The notes under the pieces were generated by a model, which worked only from the letters and a program-made list of their open reading frames with translations, was not told the origin of the DNA and ran no database searches. This document shows, piece by piece, positions 1 through 8,635 of a stretch of DNA of 64,000 nt. The translations under genes and the position numbers were made by a program. Positions within the stretch are counted from its first letter, which is position 1, and the number at the start of each line of letters is the position of its first letter. Source of the stretch: JAKQDH01 sp029558835 (GTDB lineage Bacteria > Planctomycetota > Phycisphaerae > UBA1845); NCBI GenBank assembly GCA_035356615.1, contig DAOQSN010000001.1, forward strand, positions 310,001 through 374,000. Reading direction: 5' to 3'.

Positions 1-935
1 CCGGTCAGGTTAACAAAGACGTCTTCGAGGCTGGCGTGGCGGGTCGTCAGCCACGCCAGACGGTCGCCGCGTGCCTCCAGGCGGCGCAGGACGGCCGGGA
101 GCACCGCGTGCACTTCCGCGACGGTAAGGGTGATGGTGTTGTTTGTCCGGCGGGCCCCGCGAACGCCGTCCATACGCCTGAGCTCATCCGCGGCCGACGC
201 CGGCGCGTCTCCGTTCGCGTCGAGCGTGAATTCGATGACGTGATCACCACCCAGCAACGCGATGAGCTGCGCGGGCGTCCCCAGGGCAATCACGCGGCCC
301 TCGTCCACGACGGCCACCCGGTCGCAGAGACGCTCCGCCTCGTCCATGTAGTGCGTCGTCAGGACGATCGTGCAGCCGCGCTGGCGCTGCCCGCGGATGA
401 CCTCCCATACCGACCGCCGGGCCTGGGGATCGAGCCCCGTGGTCGGTTCGTCGAGGAAGAGCAGTTCCGGTTGGCCGACGAGGGCGCAACCCACGGCCAG
501 TCGCTGCCGCTGCCCACCGGACAGGTTGACCACCCAACTGTCGCGCTTGTCGCTCAGACCGACGGTGGCCAGTACCTCCTCCGGATCGCTGCCGTCGCGG
601 TAGAAGCTGCGGAACAGGCAGAGCGTCTCGAACGCGGTCAGCTTGTCGGCCAAGCGGGTTTCCTGGAGCGAGATGCCGAGGCGTTGGCGCAGGGCACGGT
701 CGTCGTGCCCCCAGCGCCGGCCCAGCACCTCAACGGTGCCCGACGTGGGCGGCAGGATGCCTTCGAGAATCTCCACGGTGGTCGTCTTGCCGGCACCGTT
801 GGGGCCCAGTAGCCCAAAGCACTCCTCGGGCCGCACCTCCAGGTCTAACCCCCGCAGGGCATCCACCGGCGCCTGTTGCCGCTGGCGGTAGCGCTTGCTG
901 AGATCGCGGCAGAGAATGGCGGGAGTCGTGTCCAC
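1..935 (-). CDS. ABC transporter ATP-binding protein (exporter type), 3' end cut by window
   Basis: Reading the minus strand from a GTG at 935 gives an unbroken frame to the window edge. Walker A (GPNGAGKTT) is near residues 44-52, followed by LSGGQRQRLAVG, Walker B LLFLDEPTTGLD and the switch TTHYMDEAERLCD. The C-terminal end LEDVFVNLTG is typical of DrrA/CcmA-type exporter ATPases, so only the last few codons are missing. It hydrolyses ATP at the inner membrane to power a partner ABC-2 permease, expected just beyond the window. No ATG exists in this frame. GTG at 935 is the simplest start, another GTG lies at 959, and neither has a clear Shine-Dalgarno site. Substrate unknown. Confidence 0.88.
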   Translation of the reverse strand, partial: MDTTPAILCRDLSKRYRQRQQAPVDALRGLDLEVRPEECFGLLGPNGAGKTTTVEILEGILPPTSGTVEVLGRRWGHDDRALRQRLGISLQETRLADKLTAFETLCLFRSFYRDGSDPEEVLATVGLSDKRDSWVVNLSGGQRQRLAVGCALVGQPELLFLDEPTTGLDPQARRSVWEVIRGQRQRGCTIVLTTHYMDEAERLCDRVAVVDEGRVIALGTPAQLIALLGGDHVIEFTLDANGDAPASAADELRRMDGVRGARRTNNTITLTVAEVHAVLPAVLRRLEARGDRLAWLTTRHASLEDVFVNLT

Positions 936-1166
936 TGGGCGTTCGTACGCGCTTGGCACTCCACGGCAGCCGCAGGTCGTGTGCCTGGAGCCGATCGCCG
1001 GGGGCCGCTTGCCCTGGCTGCCGAAAGGCTGGGCCCCTGCCCAATCACGCCTCCAGCGCCGGACGGCGGATTGTCCGGGTGGTCGGGGGGAAGCGTCAAG
1101 CGCAAAGACAAGTTCCGGCCAATGGTACGGCGATGCGTCGGGGGCGGTTGTTTGCGGGGGGGCAGG

Positions 1167-1907
1167 TCAGGTTGGAGTCGGGGTGTCGGCGGGACGGGGG
1201 GTTCGCTCTTCGATCAGGAGACGCAGGTCCGCACTGGCGTGCTGCTCCTCGAGTTCCTGCATGAAGTGCCCGAACCGTTCGAGGCGGCGCTCCGCGAGGC
1301 GGCGGACCGCATCGAAGCGAAACGCGTCCTTCAAGCGGGCATCCCAGAAGCGGAACTCCTTCTGCCGCTGCCAGGTACGCAGCACGGACTCGATGTCCTT
1401 GCCTTCCTCGGCGCCGCGCCGAATGATGGGCCACAGCGAGAGCAAACCCACCTCGTTGAGGTTCTCGGCGTCGGTAACGATCTGCCCTTCGATGGTATCG
1501 ATCTGGCGTTCGTTCAGGCTGCGGATGGCTCGGCTGGCACGGCGGAGGGATTCGGCAGGCAGCAGCCCTTCAAGCTGCTTCTCCATGAGCTGGGCCCCGA
1601 GGCTGCGATGGGCCTCCGAACCCGCGCGGTTGAGAATCTGCGCCCGCGCGACGCTGCTCTCGCGCAGGCGCATAACCCAGCCCGCGTCGTGGTACAACGC
1701 TGCCGCCAGAACCGCCGCATCATCGGGGTTCTGTTTGCGCACCTCGGGCAGACGCGCGACCAACTGAGCGCACCGCGCCACGCGCTGCGCATGCTCCCAT
1801 AAATAGGAGTCCTGTTGGCCGCGCTCGTCTACGATGATGAGATCGGCCCGGGCACGGTTCCAAATCGCGTCCGCTTGAACCATGAGCCAGGGTGCTCCCG
1901 GCGGCAT
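1167..1907 (-). CDS. HD-domain protein, putative metal-dependent phosphohydrolase
   Basis: A 246-residue protein with an HD-type helical core: His in WEHAQRVAR near residue 39, the HD pair in LYHDAGWV near 74, and a later Asp in VTDAENLNEVG near 145. These match the H...HD...D metal-ligand order of the HD superfamily, whose members hydrolyse phosphate esters, often of nucleotides. The middle part (NERQIDTIEGQIVTDAENL) resembles the helical region of stand-alone HD hydrolases. No signal peptide or membrane segment is seen. The start may be Met9 instead of Met1. The gene stands alone, with about 280 bp to mqnC behind it. The substrate cannot be read from the sequence. Confidence 0.78.
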   Translation of the reverse strand: MPPGAPWLMVQADAIWNRARADLIIVDERGQQDSYLWEHAQRVARCAQLVARLPEVRKQNPDDAAVLAAALYHDAGWVMRLRESSVARAQILNRAGSEAHRSLGAQLMEKQLEGLLPAESLRRASRAIRSLNERQIDTIEGQIVTDAENLNEVGLLSLWPIIRRGAEEGKDIESVLRTWQRQKEFRFWDARLKDAFRFDAVRRLAERRLERFGHFMQELEEQHASADLRLLIEERTPRPADTPTPT

Positions 1908-2187
1908 GGGGAGCGCCTGCCTGGGCTATCGGTCGTGCTCGGCATCCGATGTTCCCGGCCGGCTTTGTCGCTATTTCCCCACACGCCTACCCCCTTCTTA
2001 CTTCCCACTCCAAAAATCGCAGGTTGCCTTGCCCGCGCGCCACAGCAAGTTCCCGCGCGCCGCCCGATAACCATCACAACGCTGCTTAGGTCCTATTATA
2101 ATGAGTCCGGGAACTGGATGCTACAGGAAAAATGGGTTCTTTTTGTAGCGTTAGAGAGGAAAAGCGGCTTCCTGGGGTACTTGGGCC

Positions 2188-3339
2188 CTAGACCGGCTCC
2201 TGCAGCCGGTAATAGCAGTCCCGGCGCCGGGGAGTCCACCCCGCAAACGTAATGCATGCCCGAATCTCTTGTTCCGTGGCGAAATGGGTTGACCCGGCGG
2301 CAGACACTACGTTCTCCTCCATCATAACCGAGCCCATGTCGTTCGCCCCGAAGAAAAGTGCAAGTTGACCTAATTTAACGCCCTGGGTTACCCAGCTTGC
2401 CTGGATATTCGGGATGTTGTCCAGGAACAGCCGGGCCAAGGCCGTCGTCCGCAGGTACTCCGTGGCGTCGGCCAGCCGCAGGCGCTGCCCGTCCGGGAGG
2501 GATCGGCCGGGCTGGTGTGGGTCGACGGGGAAGCGCCCCAGGGGCGTCCCACCCGGCTGGAAGGTCCAGCCAATGTAGGCGGTGAATCCGCCGGTCTCGT
2601 CCTGAAGGTCGCGCAGTTGCCGCCAGTGCTCGATCCGCTCGGGGATGGTTTCGAGGTGCCCGAACATCATGGTGGCCGTCGTACGCATCCCCAGACGATG
2701 GGCCTCACGCATGACGGTGAGGTACTGGGTACTGTCGGCCTTGCCGGGAGAGAGGCGCCGCCGCAGGCGATCGGAGAGAATCTCCGCCCCGCCGCCGGGA
2801 ATCGTATCCAACCCGGCCTCCCGGAGTCTGGCGAGCACGTCGGGCACGGTCATGCCGAAGACCTGGTGAAACGCGTGAATCTCCGGCGGGCTGAAGGCGT
2901 GGATATGGATGCCAGGATAGTGGCACTTGATGAAGCGCAGCAGATCCAGGTACCACGAAAACGTCAGGATTTCCGGCGGCACCAGCCCGCCCTGGAGCAA
3001 CACCTGGGTGCCACCGATGGCGATCAGCTCCTCAATCTTGCGGCCGATCTCGGCAAAGGAAAGCACGTAGCCTTCCGGCAGGTCGCGGCGCGTCGGCGGC
3101 GAACCCGGCGGCTCCGCGTGGAAGTTGCAGAACAGGCAGCGGGCCGTGCAGTAGTTGGCGTAGTTGATGTTGCGGTCCACGACGTAAGTTCGGTACGGCT
3201 CGGGATGGAGGCGCATCGTCACCGCGTGTGCCCGTCGACCCAGCTCGTGCAGCGATAGACCCTGGTAGAGGTCCAGGGCGTCCGCGGGACCGAGACGCAC
3301 CTGTGTCTGGCCGGCAGGTATGGCGGTACCGGCAGTCAT
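2188..3339 (-). CDS. mqnC: Cyclic dehypoxanthinyl futalosine synthase (radical SAM), MqnC
   Basis: A 383-residue radical SAM enzyme with the cluster motif CTARCLFC (Cys64, 68, 71) after the family signature DRNINYANYC, and the C-terminal block GSVMMEENVVSAAG typical of MqnC. MqnC cyclises dehypoxanthine futalosine in the futalosine route to menaquinone in the cytosol. Its ATG overlaps the stop of mqnA in an ATGA junction (3336-3339), so the two are translationally coupled. MqnE is the close relative, but the MMEENV block and pairing with mqnA favour MqnC. The other pathway genes (mqnB, mqnD, mqnE) are not in the window. Confidence 0.93.
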   Translation of the reverse strand: MTAGTAIPAGQTQVRLGPADALDLYQGLSLHELGRRAHAVTMRLHPEPYRTYVVDRNINYANYCTARCLFCNFHAEPPGSPPTRRDLPEGYVLSFAEIGRKIEELIAIGGTQVLLQGGLVPPEILTFSWYLDLLRFIKCHYPGIHIHAFSPPEIHAFHQVFGMTVPDVLARLREAGLDTIPGGGAEILSDRLRRRLSPGKADSTQYLTVMREAHRLGMRTTATMMFGHLETIPERIEHWRQLRDLQDETGGFTAYIGWTFQPGGTPLGRFPVDPHQPGRSLPDGQRLRLADATEYLRTTALARLFLDNIPNIQASWVTQGVKLGQLALFFGANDMGSVMMEENVVSAAGSTHFATEQEIRACITFAGWTPRRRDCYYRLQEPV

Positions 3340-4106
3340 GTGCAGGCGAGCTCCGGGGCGGCCGCCAGCCCATGGCGGGCGAGTAAGCCGAAGAATCGCT
3401 GCATGCCGGCCTGATGATGCTCAGTCAGGGTGAATTGCAGGTGCCGAGTCAGGTAGCTCCGCGCCAGGTCAACCGGCCAACCCATGCGGGGGCCGAACGT
3501 CCGGGCGATGCGGCGGGCGACACGGACGCCTTCGTCGCGGGCCCGGCTCAGGCGAGCGGCCACCCCGCTGAGGTTCCGGTCCGCCGCCCCCGCCCAGACG
3601 GCGAAGACAAAGGGCAGGCCGGTAAGCGACTGCCAGGCCGCCCCGAGGTCCACCGCGGCCGGGAAGGCGTCCGTCGCCTGCCGGATGACCTTGTCCCCTA
3701 TCAGAAGGACGGCCTCGATGCCGCCGGCCGGCTCCCGCCCCGTGTAGGCCTCCAGACGCAGCTCACACCCAAATAGCTCCCGCCACAGCAGCCGGGCGAG
3801 CAGGACTGAGGTATGCGAATCGCCATCCACGTGGAGAGTGCGGACGCGTGCCGGGGCTACGCGGCAGAACACCCGTACCGTCAGGGTCTCTCCACTGCAC
3901 CCGATGCACGCGTCGGAGACGATGCGCCAGGCGTTGCCGGCCTCCAGCAGGTCCACCACCGGGACGAGGGCCACCTCCGCGGCGCCCGCATGCAGCAGGC
4001 CCGGCAGGCGGGCGGGAACGTCGTAAACCACCGCGCAGGCCGGGTCTTGGTCCAGACCGTGGACAAGTGGGCGCGTGTTAAGGAACGAAACGGCCGCGAT
4101 ACGCAT
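3336..4106 (-). CDS. mqnA: Chorismate dehydratase MqnA
   Basis: A 256-residue protein beginning MRIAAVSFLNTRPLVHGL, the typical N-terminus of MqnA, a periplasmic-binding-protein-fold enzyme that dehydrates chorismate to 3-enolpyruvyl-benzoate, the first step of the futalosine menaquinone pathway. The open frame continues upstream to 4685, but that part is low-complexity and covered by repeats, so the start is placed at the conserved MRIAAVSF. The length then matches the family. No Shine-Dalgarno site precedes the ATG. It is followed directly by mqnC with a 4-bp overlap. A 289-bp repeat-rich spacer separates it from apbE. Confidence 0.9.
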   Translation of the reverse strand: MRIAAVSFLNTRPLVHGLDQDPACAVVYDVPARLPGLLHAGAAEVALVPVVDLLEAGNAWRIVSDACIGCSGETLTVRVFCRVAPARVRTLHVDGDSHTSVLLARLLWRELFGCELRLEAYTGREPAGGIEAVLLIGDKVIRQATDAFPAAVDLGAAWQSLTGLPFVFAVWAGAADRNLSGVAARLSRARDEGVRVARRIARTFGPRMGWPVDLARSYLTRHLQFTLTEHHQAGMQRFFGLLARHGLAAAPELACT

Positions 4107-4272
4107 GGGGGAGGATACCGCCTTGCTCGCGGTGGGCACGTCTAACGCTCCTGTGGCCGGTCCCGAGCGACCGTGTTGATCCGCCGTGGCAACGGTGCCG
4201 CCCCGGGCAGGTGGTTGGTCTCCACTGCTAGGAGCACGCGCTGATGCACTAGGAGGCGTCATCGCCTTCGCT

Positions 4273-4380
4273 GCCCTCGCCCCTGCCCCTCCCGCGGGGA
4301 GAGGGGTCATCTGTCGCGTGCCCGCCTCCACTGCCCTCACCCCTGCCCCTCTCCCGCGGGGGGAGGGGTCAGACGCCGCA
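4273..4380 (+). repeat. Two tandem copies of a dispersed GC-rich hairpin repeat
   Basis: Two direct copies, 4273-4309 and 4333-4380, of a motif reading CCCTCACCCCTGCCCCTC, then CCCGCGGGGAGAGGGGTC. Its two halves are partly self-complementary and would fold as a hairpin. Related copies lie at 29238-29286 (same strand), 31367-31417 (opposite strand) and, more diverged, 33127-33164. It fills most of the spacer between apbE and mqnA. No function is evident beyond possible transcript folding or termination. Confidence 0.8.
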
Positions 4381-4395
4381 CGCCAGCGCGTCGCC

Positions 4396-5430
4396 TTACA
4401 GTGGCGGATTATAGGGGTGTGCGGGGGGCAGGAAAACCCAGCCCCGGCCGCAGGTGAGCATCCGAATCGCGCCCTCGGCCGGCAGCGCCAACAAGGCGGA
4501 CACTTCCGGATGTTCCCGGCAATACTGCTCCACTTCAGGTGGCGACAGGACCATGAAGGCGGTGGAAAGGGCATCGGCCAGGGCGGCCGAGGGTGCCAGG
4601 GCCCAGGCGGCGAGCGCCTGCTCGGCCGGTCTGCCGGTCCGCGGGTCGATGATGTGGGGGCCGTGCAGGTGCCGGCCTGAACCACTCAACACCCCGGTGG
4701 AGAGCGAGACCCGCGTCGGGAAGTCCGCCGGGAAGGAGGACACCAGGGGTCCCGCCACCTGCCTCAACTGCACCGTCCAGCCCGCCTCCCCCGGTGGCAC
4801 ACCGAGCACCAGGACCGTGCTCTGCCCGGCGTGGATGAGCCCGACGTCGAGCCGCCAATCGCGGAGCAGTTCGGCCGCCCGATCCAGGGCGTATCCCTTG
4901 CCGATGCCGCCGAGGTCAACGCGCACGCCGCGGGCGTTCGCGGTCACCGTGTGACGAGTGCGGTCCACGTCGATGAGCGGGCGACTTGCGGGCACTCCCC
5001 AGCCGGGTGCAAGGCCTCCGTCCTCGAGTGCTCCCGCGTCGCCGGCGGCTGCGGCGTTCGCCACGGCGCCGCGCCGTCGCCAGTCCAGACCCCCTGCGGT
5101 CACGTCAAACGCTCCCCACGTATCGACGCGCAGCCGTTCCGCCAGGTCCAGGCACTCGGAGGTGTCCGCGCTGACGCGCAGCCACCCGCCCAGCGGCACC
5201 GTGGCGAGCCGGGCGATGTCGCTGTGCGGCACGAAGCGACTCAACTCCTGTTCGAGTCGGTCGATCTCCGCAAACACGGTCCGCGCAGCCTGTCCGGCAT
5301 AGCGGGCGTCCTCGGTGGCGAGGTACAGCTCGAACGTGCAGGCCATCGCCTCGTGCGCGAAGCGCTGGATGCCGCCACCTGCCGGCGAGGCGGACTCGTG
5401 CGTGTCGAAGCTGTGGGGAGGCGTGGTCAT
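4396..5430 (-). CDS. apbE: FAD:protein FMN transferase (ApbE family)
   Basis: A 344-residue protein with the ApbE core: an early AMACTFELYL block, VDLGGIGKGYALDRA near 180-195, GLIHAGQSTVLVLG, SGSGRHLHGPHIIDPRTGRP near 250-270, and ADALSTAFMVL. ApbE enzymes use FAD to attach FMN covalently to Thr/Ser of membrane or extracytoplasmic redox proteins. No clear signal peptide or lipobox is seen at the N-terminus, which is unusual for a family that normally acts outside the cytoplasm. It lies between the menaquinone genes and the cytochrome operon on the same strand, suggesting a shared role in extracytoplasmic electron transfer; its flavinylated target is not evident in the window. Confidence 0.88.
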   Translation of the reverse strand: MTTPPHSFDTHESASPAGGGIQRFAHEAMACTFELYLATEDARYAGQAARTVFAEIDRLEQELSRFVPHSDIARLATVPLGGWLRVSADTSECLDLAERLRVDTWGAFDVTAGGLDWRRRGAVANAAAAGDAGALEDGGLAPGWGVPASRPLIDVDRTRHTVTANARGVRVDLGGIGKGYALDRAAELLRDWRLDVGLIHAGQSTVLVLGVPPGEAGWTVQLRQVAGPLVSSFPADFPTRVSLSTGVLSGSGRHLHGPHIIDPRTGRPAEQALAAWALAPSAALADALSTAFMVLSPPEVEQYCREHPEVSALLALPAEGAIRMLTCGRGWVFLPPAHPYNPPL

Positions 5431-5500
5431 CAGTCTCGCTCAGCGGCCGTGGCGCCCACCTCTAAACAGGTTCCTACATTGGGCAAACCGACAGCAAGGC

Positions 5501-5598
5501 CAGGGTGGCATGGCCAAGCGCAGCGCCGCCATGCCCTTCCTCCGACGGGCACCTGCTGCAACGTCATGCCGGCGCCTTCGGCTTGGGCATGCCACCCT
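5501..5598 (+). repeat. Dispersed ~100-bp inverted-repeat element, copy A
   Basis: Bounded by near-perfect terminal inverted repeats: AGGGTGGCATGGCCAAGCG on the left, and on the right the complement of AGGGTGGCATGCCCAAGCC. A second inner pair of arms carries GCGCCGCCATG/CGGCGCC. Sequence left of the element (about 5470-5500) also matches the flank of copy F. It lies between apbE and the GT39-like gene and supplies the last codons of the latter, whose stop is at 5564. It encodes no transposase; MITE-like behaviour is inferred from dispersal only. Confidence 0.85.
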
Positions 5599-7174
5599 CC
5601 CGTTTTCCGGTTGGCGCGGTCCCGCTTGGGCCGTGTTGCAGGTACTTCTCCCACAAGCCACGCTCCACGTACAGCAGCAGAGCGGCGTCCGGCCGCAGGC
5701 CGTAGAAGCTGCTGATATACGAGTCACGCAGGGCCGGTTGCAGTTTGTCGGCGAGCTCCGCCGCGCACACGATCACCGGCGCGTCCGCATCGGCCGGTAC
5801 ACTCTCCCAGTAGCCGACGCGCTCCAGCCGACGGAAGTACCACGGCAGAGGCCAGCAGTCCGACGCTATTACTCTTACGAACATCCGCCGGCCGTCCGGA
5901 TGCTGCCGGGCGAGTTCCTCCACGCGTCGGCCCAAGCGTACCACGTCAAAGCCCGGCTGGGCGTATACATACGGGTTGCGCGGATCGGCGCAGTACGTGT
6001 AACCGGCGGCATACGCCTGGCGGGCCAGGTGTGCGCCGCCCGCTGCCAGGGCCAGCGTGAGCGCCCACCGCCCGAATCGCCGTCGCCCGGCCCGCCACAG
6101 CGCCACCGCGCCGACACCCGCAAGCAGCACCATGCCGTGCAGGAAGCCCAGCATGCACCACGGCGTCTTGTAGGGTATCGCCGAGTAGAGACCCGTCAGG
6201 AGCAGTGTGTACACAGCTAGAAAGCGCAGCCAACGGATGTCACCGCCGCCCCCACCGCGCCCCGCCAGTGCTGCTGCGGTGCCCACGGCGGCCAAGCCTA
6301 CAATGAGAGCCTCGCTCCACCAGGGACCGGGCACGTACTGTGTAAACAGCAGCAGCTTCAGGTAGTAGTACCACGGGTGCGTGTGGATGCCGCCGCCGGC
6401 GCGGTCAAGGTACGTACCGTAGGCGAGCCAGGCGTCGACGATCCCGCGCGGGTGCGTACCGAATGCCGAGAACAGGATCGCCGAGGTGAGCACGGCCGCC
6501 GAGACTACCGCAACCCAGCCTTTCCACCAGCCGTACCTGCGGCTGGGCGCCATATCTGCCGTCCCTCGGGCTGCCCGTCGTTCCCACAGGTACGTAACCA
6601 GCGAAGCGCCGGCGAAAGCGGCGTAGACGATGATGCAGGTTTCCTTTGTGGCCTGCATGGCACCGAGCCCCACACCGGTCAGGACCGCCCAGCCCGGCTG
6701 CCTGCTGCGAACATAGCGCCACCCGCCCGCCAGGGTCAGCAGGGTGAAGAAGAGCAGCACGGTTTCCTGTATGTAGTATCTGCTGTAGAAGACCAAGGCA
6801 GGTGACACGGCCGTCAGGACGCCCGCGACGAGCGTGGCCGCCCGGCCCAGCGCATCCCGCAACAGCCACAGGAGCGGCAGCAGTCCCGCGCCCAGTAGCA
6901 CAGGAACGATGCGAAACGTGCCTTCCGCGGTGTCGCTCAGAGCCGACCCCCCGTGCAGCCACGCGCTCGGCAGGGTCAGATAGTACAAAGTGGGGCCGTG
7001 GTATTCATATGGATCGTAATGGTACGACCCGGTGCGCCGCAGTTCGTCAAACTTGATGGTATGGACGGCCTCATCGCCGTGCATGGGTCGGCGGTCAAGC
7101 TGAGGCAGACGCAGCGCCAGGGCCGCGGCCATGGCGGCCAGCAATCCCAATGCCCATGCCCATCCGTGCTTCAT
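5564..7174 (-). CDS. Polytopic GT39-like glycosyltransferase, TIGR03663 (Agl23-type) family
   Basis: A 536-residue membrane protein with about a dozen hydrophobic segments. The N-terminal loop has RLPQLDRRPMHGDEAVHT, the acidic DE motif of GT39-type enzymes, followed by YHGPTLYYLTLPS and SRYYIQETVLLFFTLLTL. This arrangement is typical of the TIGR03663 (Agl23-associated) family, thought to transfer sugars from lipid carriers on the outer face of the membrane. The start overlaps the stop of the discoidin-like gene (ATGA, 7171-7174). The last residues (GGMPKPKAPA) and the stop codon are encoded by inverted-repeat element copy A, so the native C-terminus was probably replaced or extended by insertion. 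Substrate unknown. Confidence 0.83.
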   Translation of the reverse strand: MKHGWAWALGLLAAMAAALALRLPQLDRRPMHGDEAVHTIKFDELRRTGSYHYDPYEYHGPTLYYLTLPSAWLHGGSALSDTAEGTFRIVPVLLGAGLLPLLWLLRDALGRAATLVAGVLTAVSPALVFYSRYYIQETVLLFFTLLTLAGGWRYVRSRQPGWAVLTGVGLGAMQATKETCIIVYAAFAGASLVTYLWERRAARGTADMAPSRRYGWWKGWVAVVSAAVLTSAILFSAFGTHPRGIVDAWLAYGTYLDRAGGGIHTHPWYYYLKLLLFTQYVPGPWWSEALIVGLAAVGTAAALAGRGGGGGDIRWLRFLAVYTLLLTGLYSAIPYKTPWCMLGFLHGMVLLAGVGAVALWRAGRRRFGRWALTLALAAGGAHLARQAYAAGYTYCADPRNPYVYAQPGFDVVRLGRRVEELARQHPDGRRMFVRVIASDCWPLPWYFRRLERVGYWESVPADADAPVIVCAAELADKLQPALRDSYISSFYGLRPDAALLLYVERGLWEKYLQHGPSGTAPTGKREGGMPKPKAPA

Positions 7175-7905
7175 TCCACCGGCTGCCCGTACACCTCCAC
7201 CTCGGTGTAGTGGTTCTGGTCGTCGGACGTGCTGCCGTTGCTGTAGAGGCGGACGTAGCGGGCGGGCACGCCCTTAGCGTCGATGAGCTTGCCTTCGTAG
7301 GTCTCCCAGTACTCCATGTCTTCTCCGAGCCCGAGGCCGGAGGAGTTGTCGTGGTCGTTGTTGAAGACCGTGCGCACGTTGGTGATGAAGTCCGCGTCGT
7401 CGCTGACCTGCACGACCACGTCATGGTAAACGCGCGCGCTGGCGTGGTAGTGCCAGACGACGACGGCGCAGACCTTGTGGGGCTTGCCCAGGTCGATCTG
7501 CACGTACTGCAGACGCGGCCCCAGCTCGACGTAGCCGCCCTCGCTCGCCTCCTTGTCGCCGTCGGTGACCAGCTTCATGGACCCGATGATGGGATCGTTG
7601 TCACTGCTAGTGACGGGTTTGTCCTTGGCAACATTAACAGTTCCCTGCGGGGCAAGGAACGGCTCGCGCGGGGCGGAGCGCGGCTTCTCCAGCCGGCTGC
7701 CCGGCGGCACGTGCTTGGGCGTGCCTTTGAACGCCGGCTTTGGCAGCTTCAGATCGATAGGGACCAGGTCGCCGGCCGGCGCCGGTGACGCCGCACCCGC
7801 CTTGACCGGCTCCTCGCTCTGCTGCGCAAGCCCCACGTTCAGGAGCAAGCCGAGGCCGAATAACATAGTCACCACGCCGATTACACACAAACGCCTATTT
7901 GCCAT
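7171..7905 (-). CDS. Secreted discoidin-like (F5/8 type C) domain protein
   Basis: A 244-residue protein with an N-terminal signal peptide (RRLCVIGVVTMLFGLGLLLNV, cleavage near residue 27), a Pro-rich linker, then a beta-rich domain of about 140 residues. The domain contains YVQIDLGKPHKVCAVVVWHY, VVVQVSDDADF and a closing ARYVRLYSNGS...TEVEVYG, which follow the F5/8C (discoidin) pattern. Such domains bind carbohydrate or other surface ligands. It overlaps the cytochrome b gene by 11 bp and the GT39-like gene by 4 bp, so it is co-translated with them. It may hold the exported redox module to a polysaccharide; this is inference from context. Confidence 0.75.
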   Translation of the reverse strand: MANRRLCVIGVVTMLFGLGLLLNVGLAQQSEEPVKAGAASPAPAGDLVPIDLKLPKPAFKGTPKHVPPGSRLEKPRSAPREPFLAPQGTVNVAKDKPVTSSDNDPIIGSMKLVTDGDKEASEGGYVELGPRLQYVQIDLGKPHKVCAVVVWHYHASARVYHDVVVQVSDDADFITNVRTVFNNDHDNSSGLGLGEDMEYWETYEGKLIDAKGVPARYVRLYSNGSTSDDQNHYTEVEVYGQPVE

Positions 7906-8635
7906 GTTTATGCCCCTGCTGCTTCTGCAACTGTTCCCACCATGTAGGGTAGTAATACCGAACGTACTGCTCCTCGGCGGCGCCGGTTACGAGGGTCCGC
8001 CACGCTCCCCGGCGCACCAGCAGCAGTGCGTAGGCTCCCCCCAGCACGACTACCATGAGTGCCAGGGTAGAGTAGCGATGGACGCCGGCGAGGACCTCCT
8101 GGCCCTCGTCGCCGAAGACGGGAACCAGGGTGGCCATGATCGACACGAGCGCCACGAACCCCAAAGTCACGCCCAGCCAGAAGAACAGCTTCTGACCGGC
8201 ATCGAAGCGCCCAGCCGGTAGCGGGCGCTGCTTCCCGAAGAGCGCGCCGCCGTGCGCCAGCCAGGCCGCGTCGTGCGGAGCGAATCGGCAGCGCTCGGCG
8301 AAGGTGACGGCCGCGGCCGCCAGACCCAGCGCGAAGCCCGGCGCCGCCAGCATGTGCACCCACAGTCGCCACTCCTCCAGCCCTTCCTCGCTAAAGGCCC
8401 CGCTCAGCCCCGTCCCCACCAGGACGAGGAAGCACACGCCGGTGACGGCGAGGACGAACCGGTCCCAAGCACCGTACCGTCGTACCCGCGTACCGCCCGG
8501 CGACCAGGCGGCCTGCCGTCGGCGCCCCCACACTGCGTAGTGGACGGCCAAGGCGACCACCGCCACGGCCAGCGCGACGATGGCCGTGATCGAGAATACG
8601 AGCGTTTCTTCGCCTTCCATGCCAACGCGCCTCAA
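7895..8635 (-). CDS. Membrane cytochrome b, formate dehydrogenase gamma-subunit-like
   Basis: A 246-residue protein with four to five membrane helices. Candidate axial haem histidines are in LWVHMLAAPG and AGVHRYSTLA, with another in VHYAVWG. The order WDRFVLAVTGVCFLVLVGTGL, then QKLFFWLGVTLGF, fits the di-haem cytochrome b561/FdhI fold that passes electrons between the quinone pool and a periplasmic partner. It follows the heptahaem cytochrome with an ATGA overlap (8632-8635), the usual arrangement of a cytochrome c/b pair. A second possible start is Met6. The quinone is presumably menaquinone, given mqnA and mqnC nearby. Confidence 0.75.
   Translation of the reverse strand: MRRVGMEGEETLVFSITAIVALAVAVVALAVHYAVWGRRRQAAWSPGGTRVRRYGAWDRFVLAVTGVCFLVLVGTGLSGAFSEEGLEEWRLWVHMLAAPGFALGLAAAAVTFAERCRFAPHDAAWLAHGGALFGKQRPLPAGRFDAGQKLFFWLGVTLGFVALVSIMATLVPVFGDEGQEVLAGVHRYSTLALMVVVLGGAYALLLVRRGAWRTLVTGAAEEQYVRYYYPTWWEQLQKQQGHKHGK

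Noticed and set aside
2095..2102. ATTATAAT, a perfect -10-like sequence on both strands
   Set aside because: No matching -35 at 16-18 bp on either strand, and the nearest gene start is about 190 bp away.
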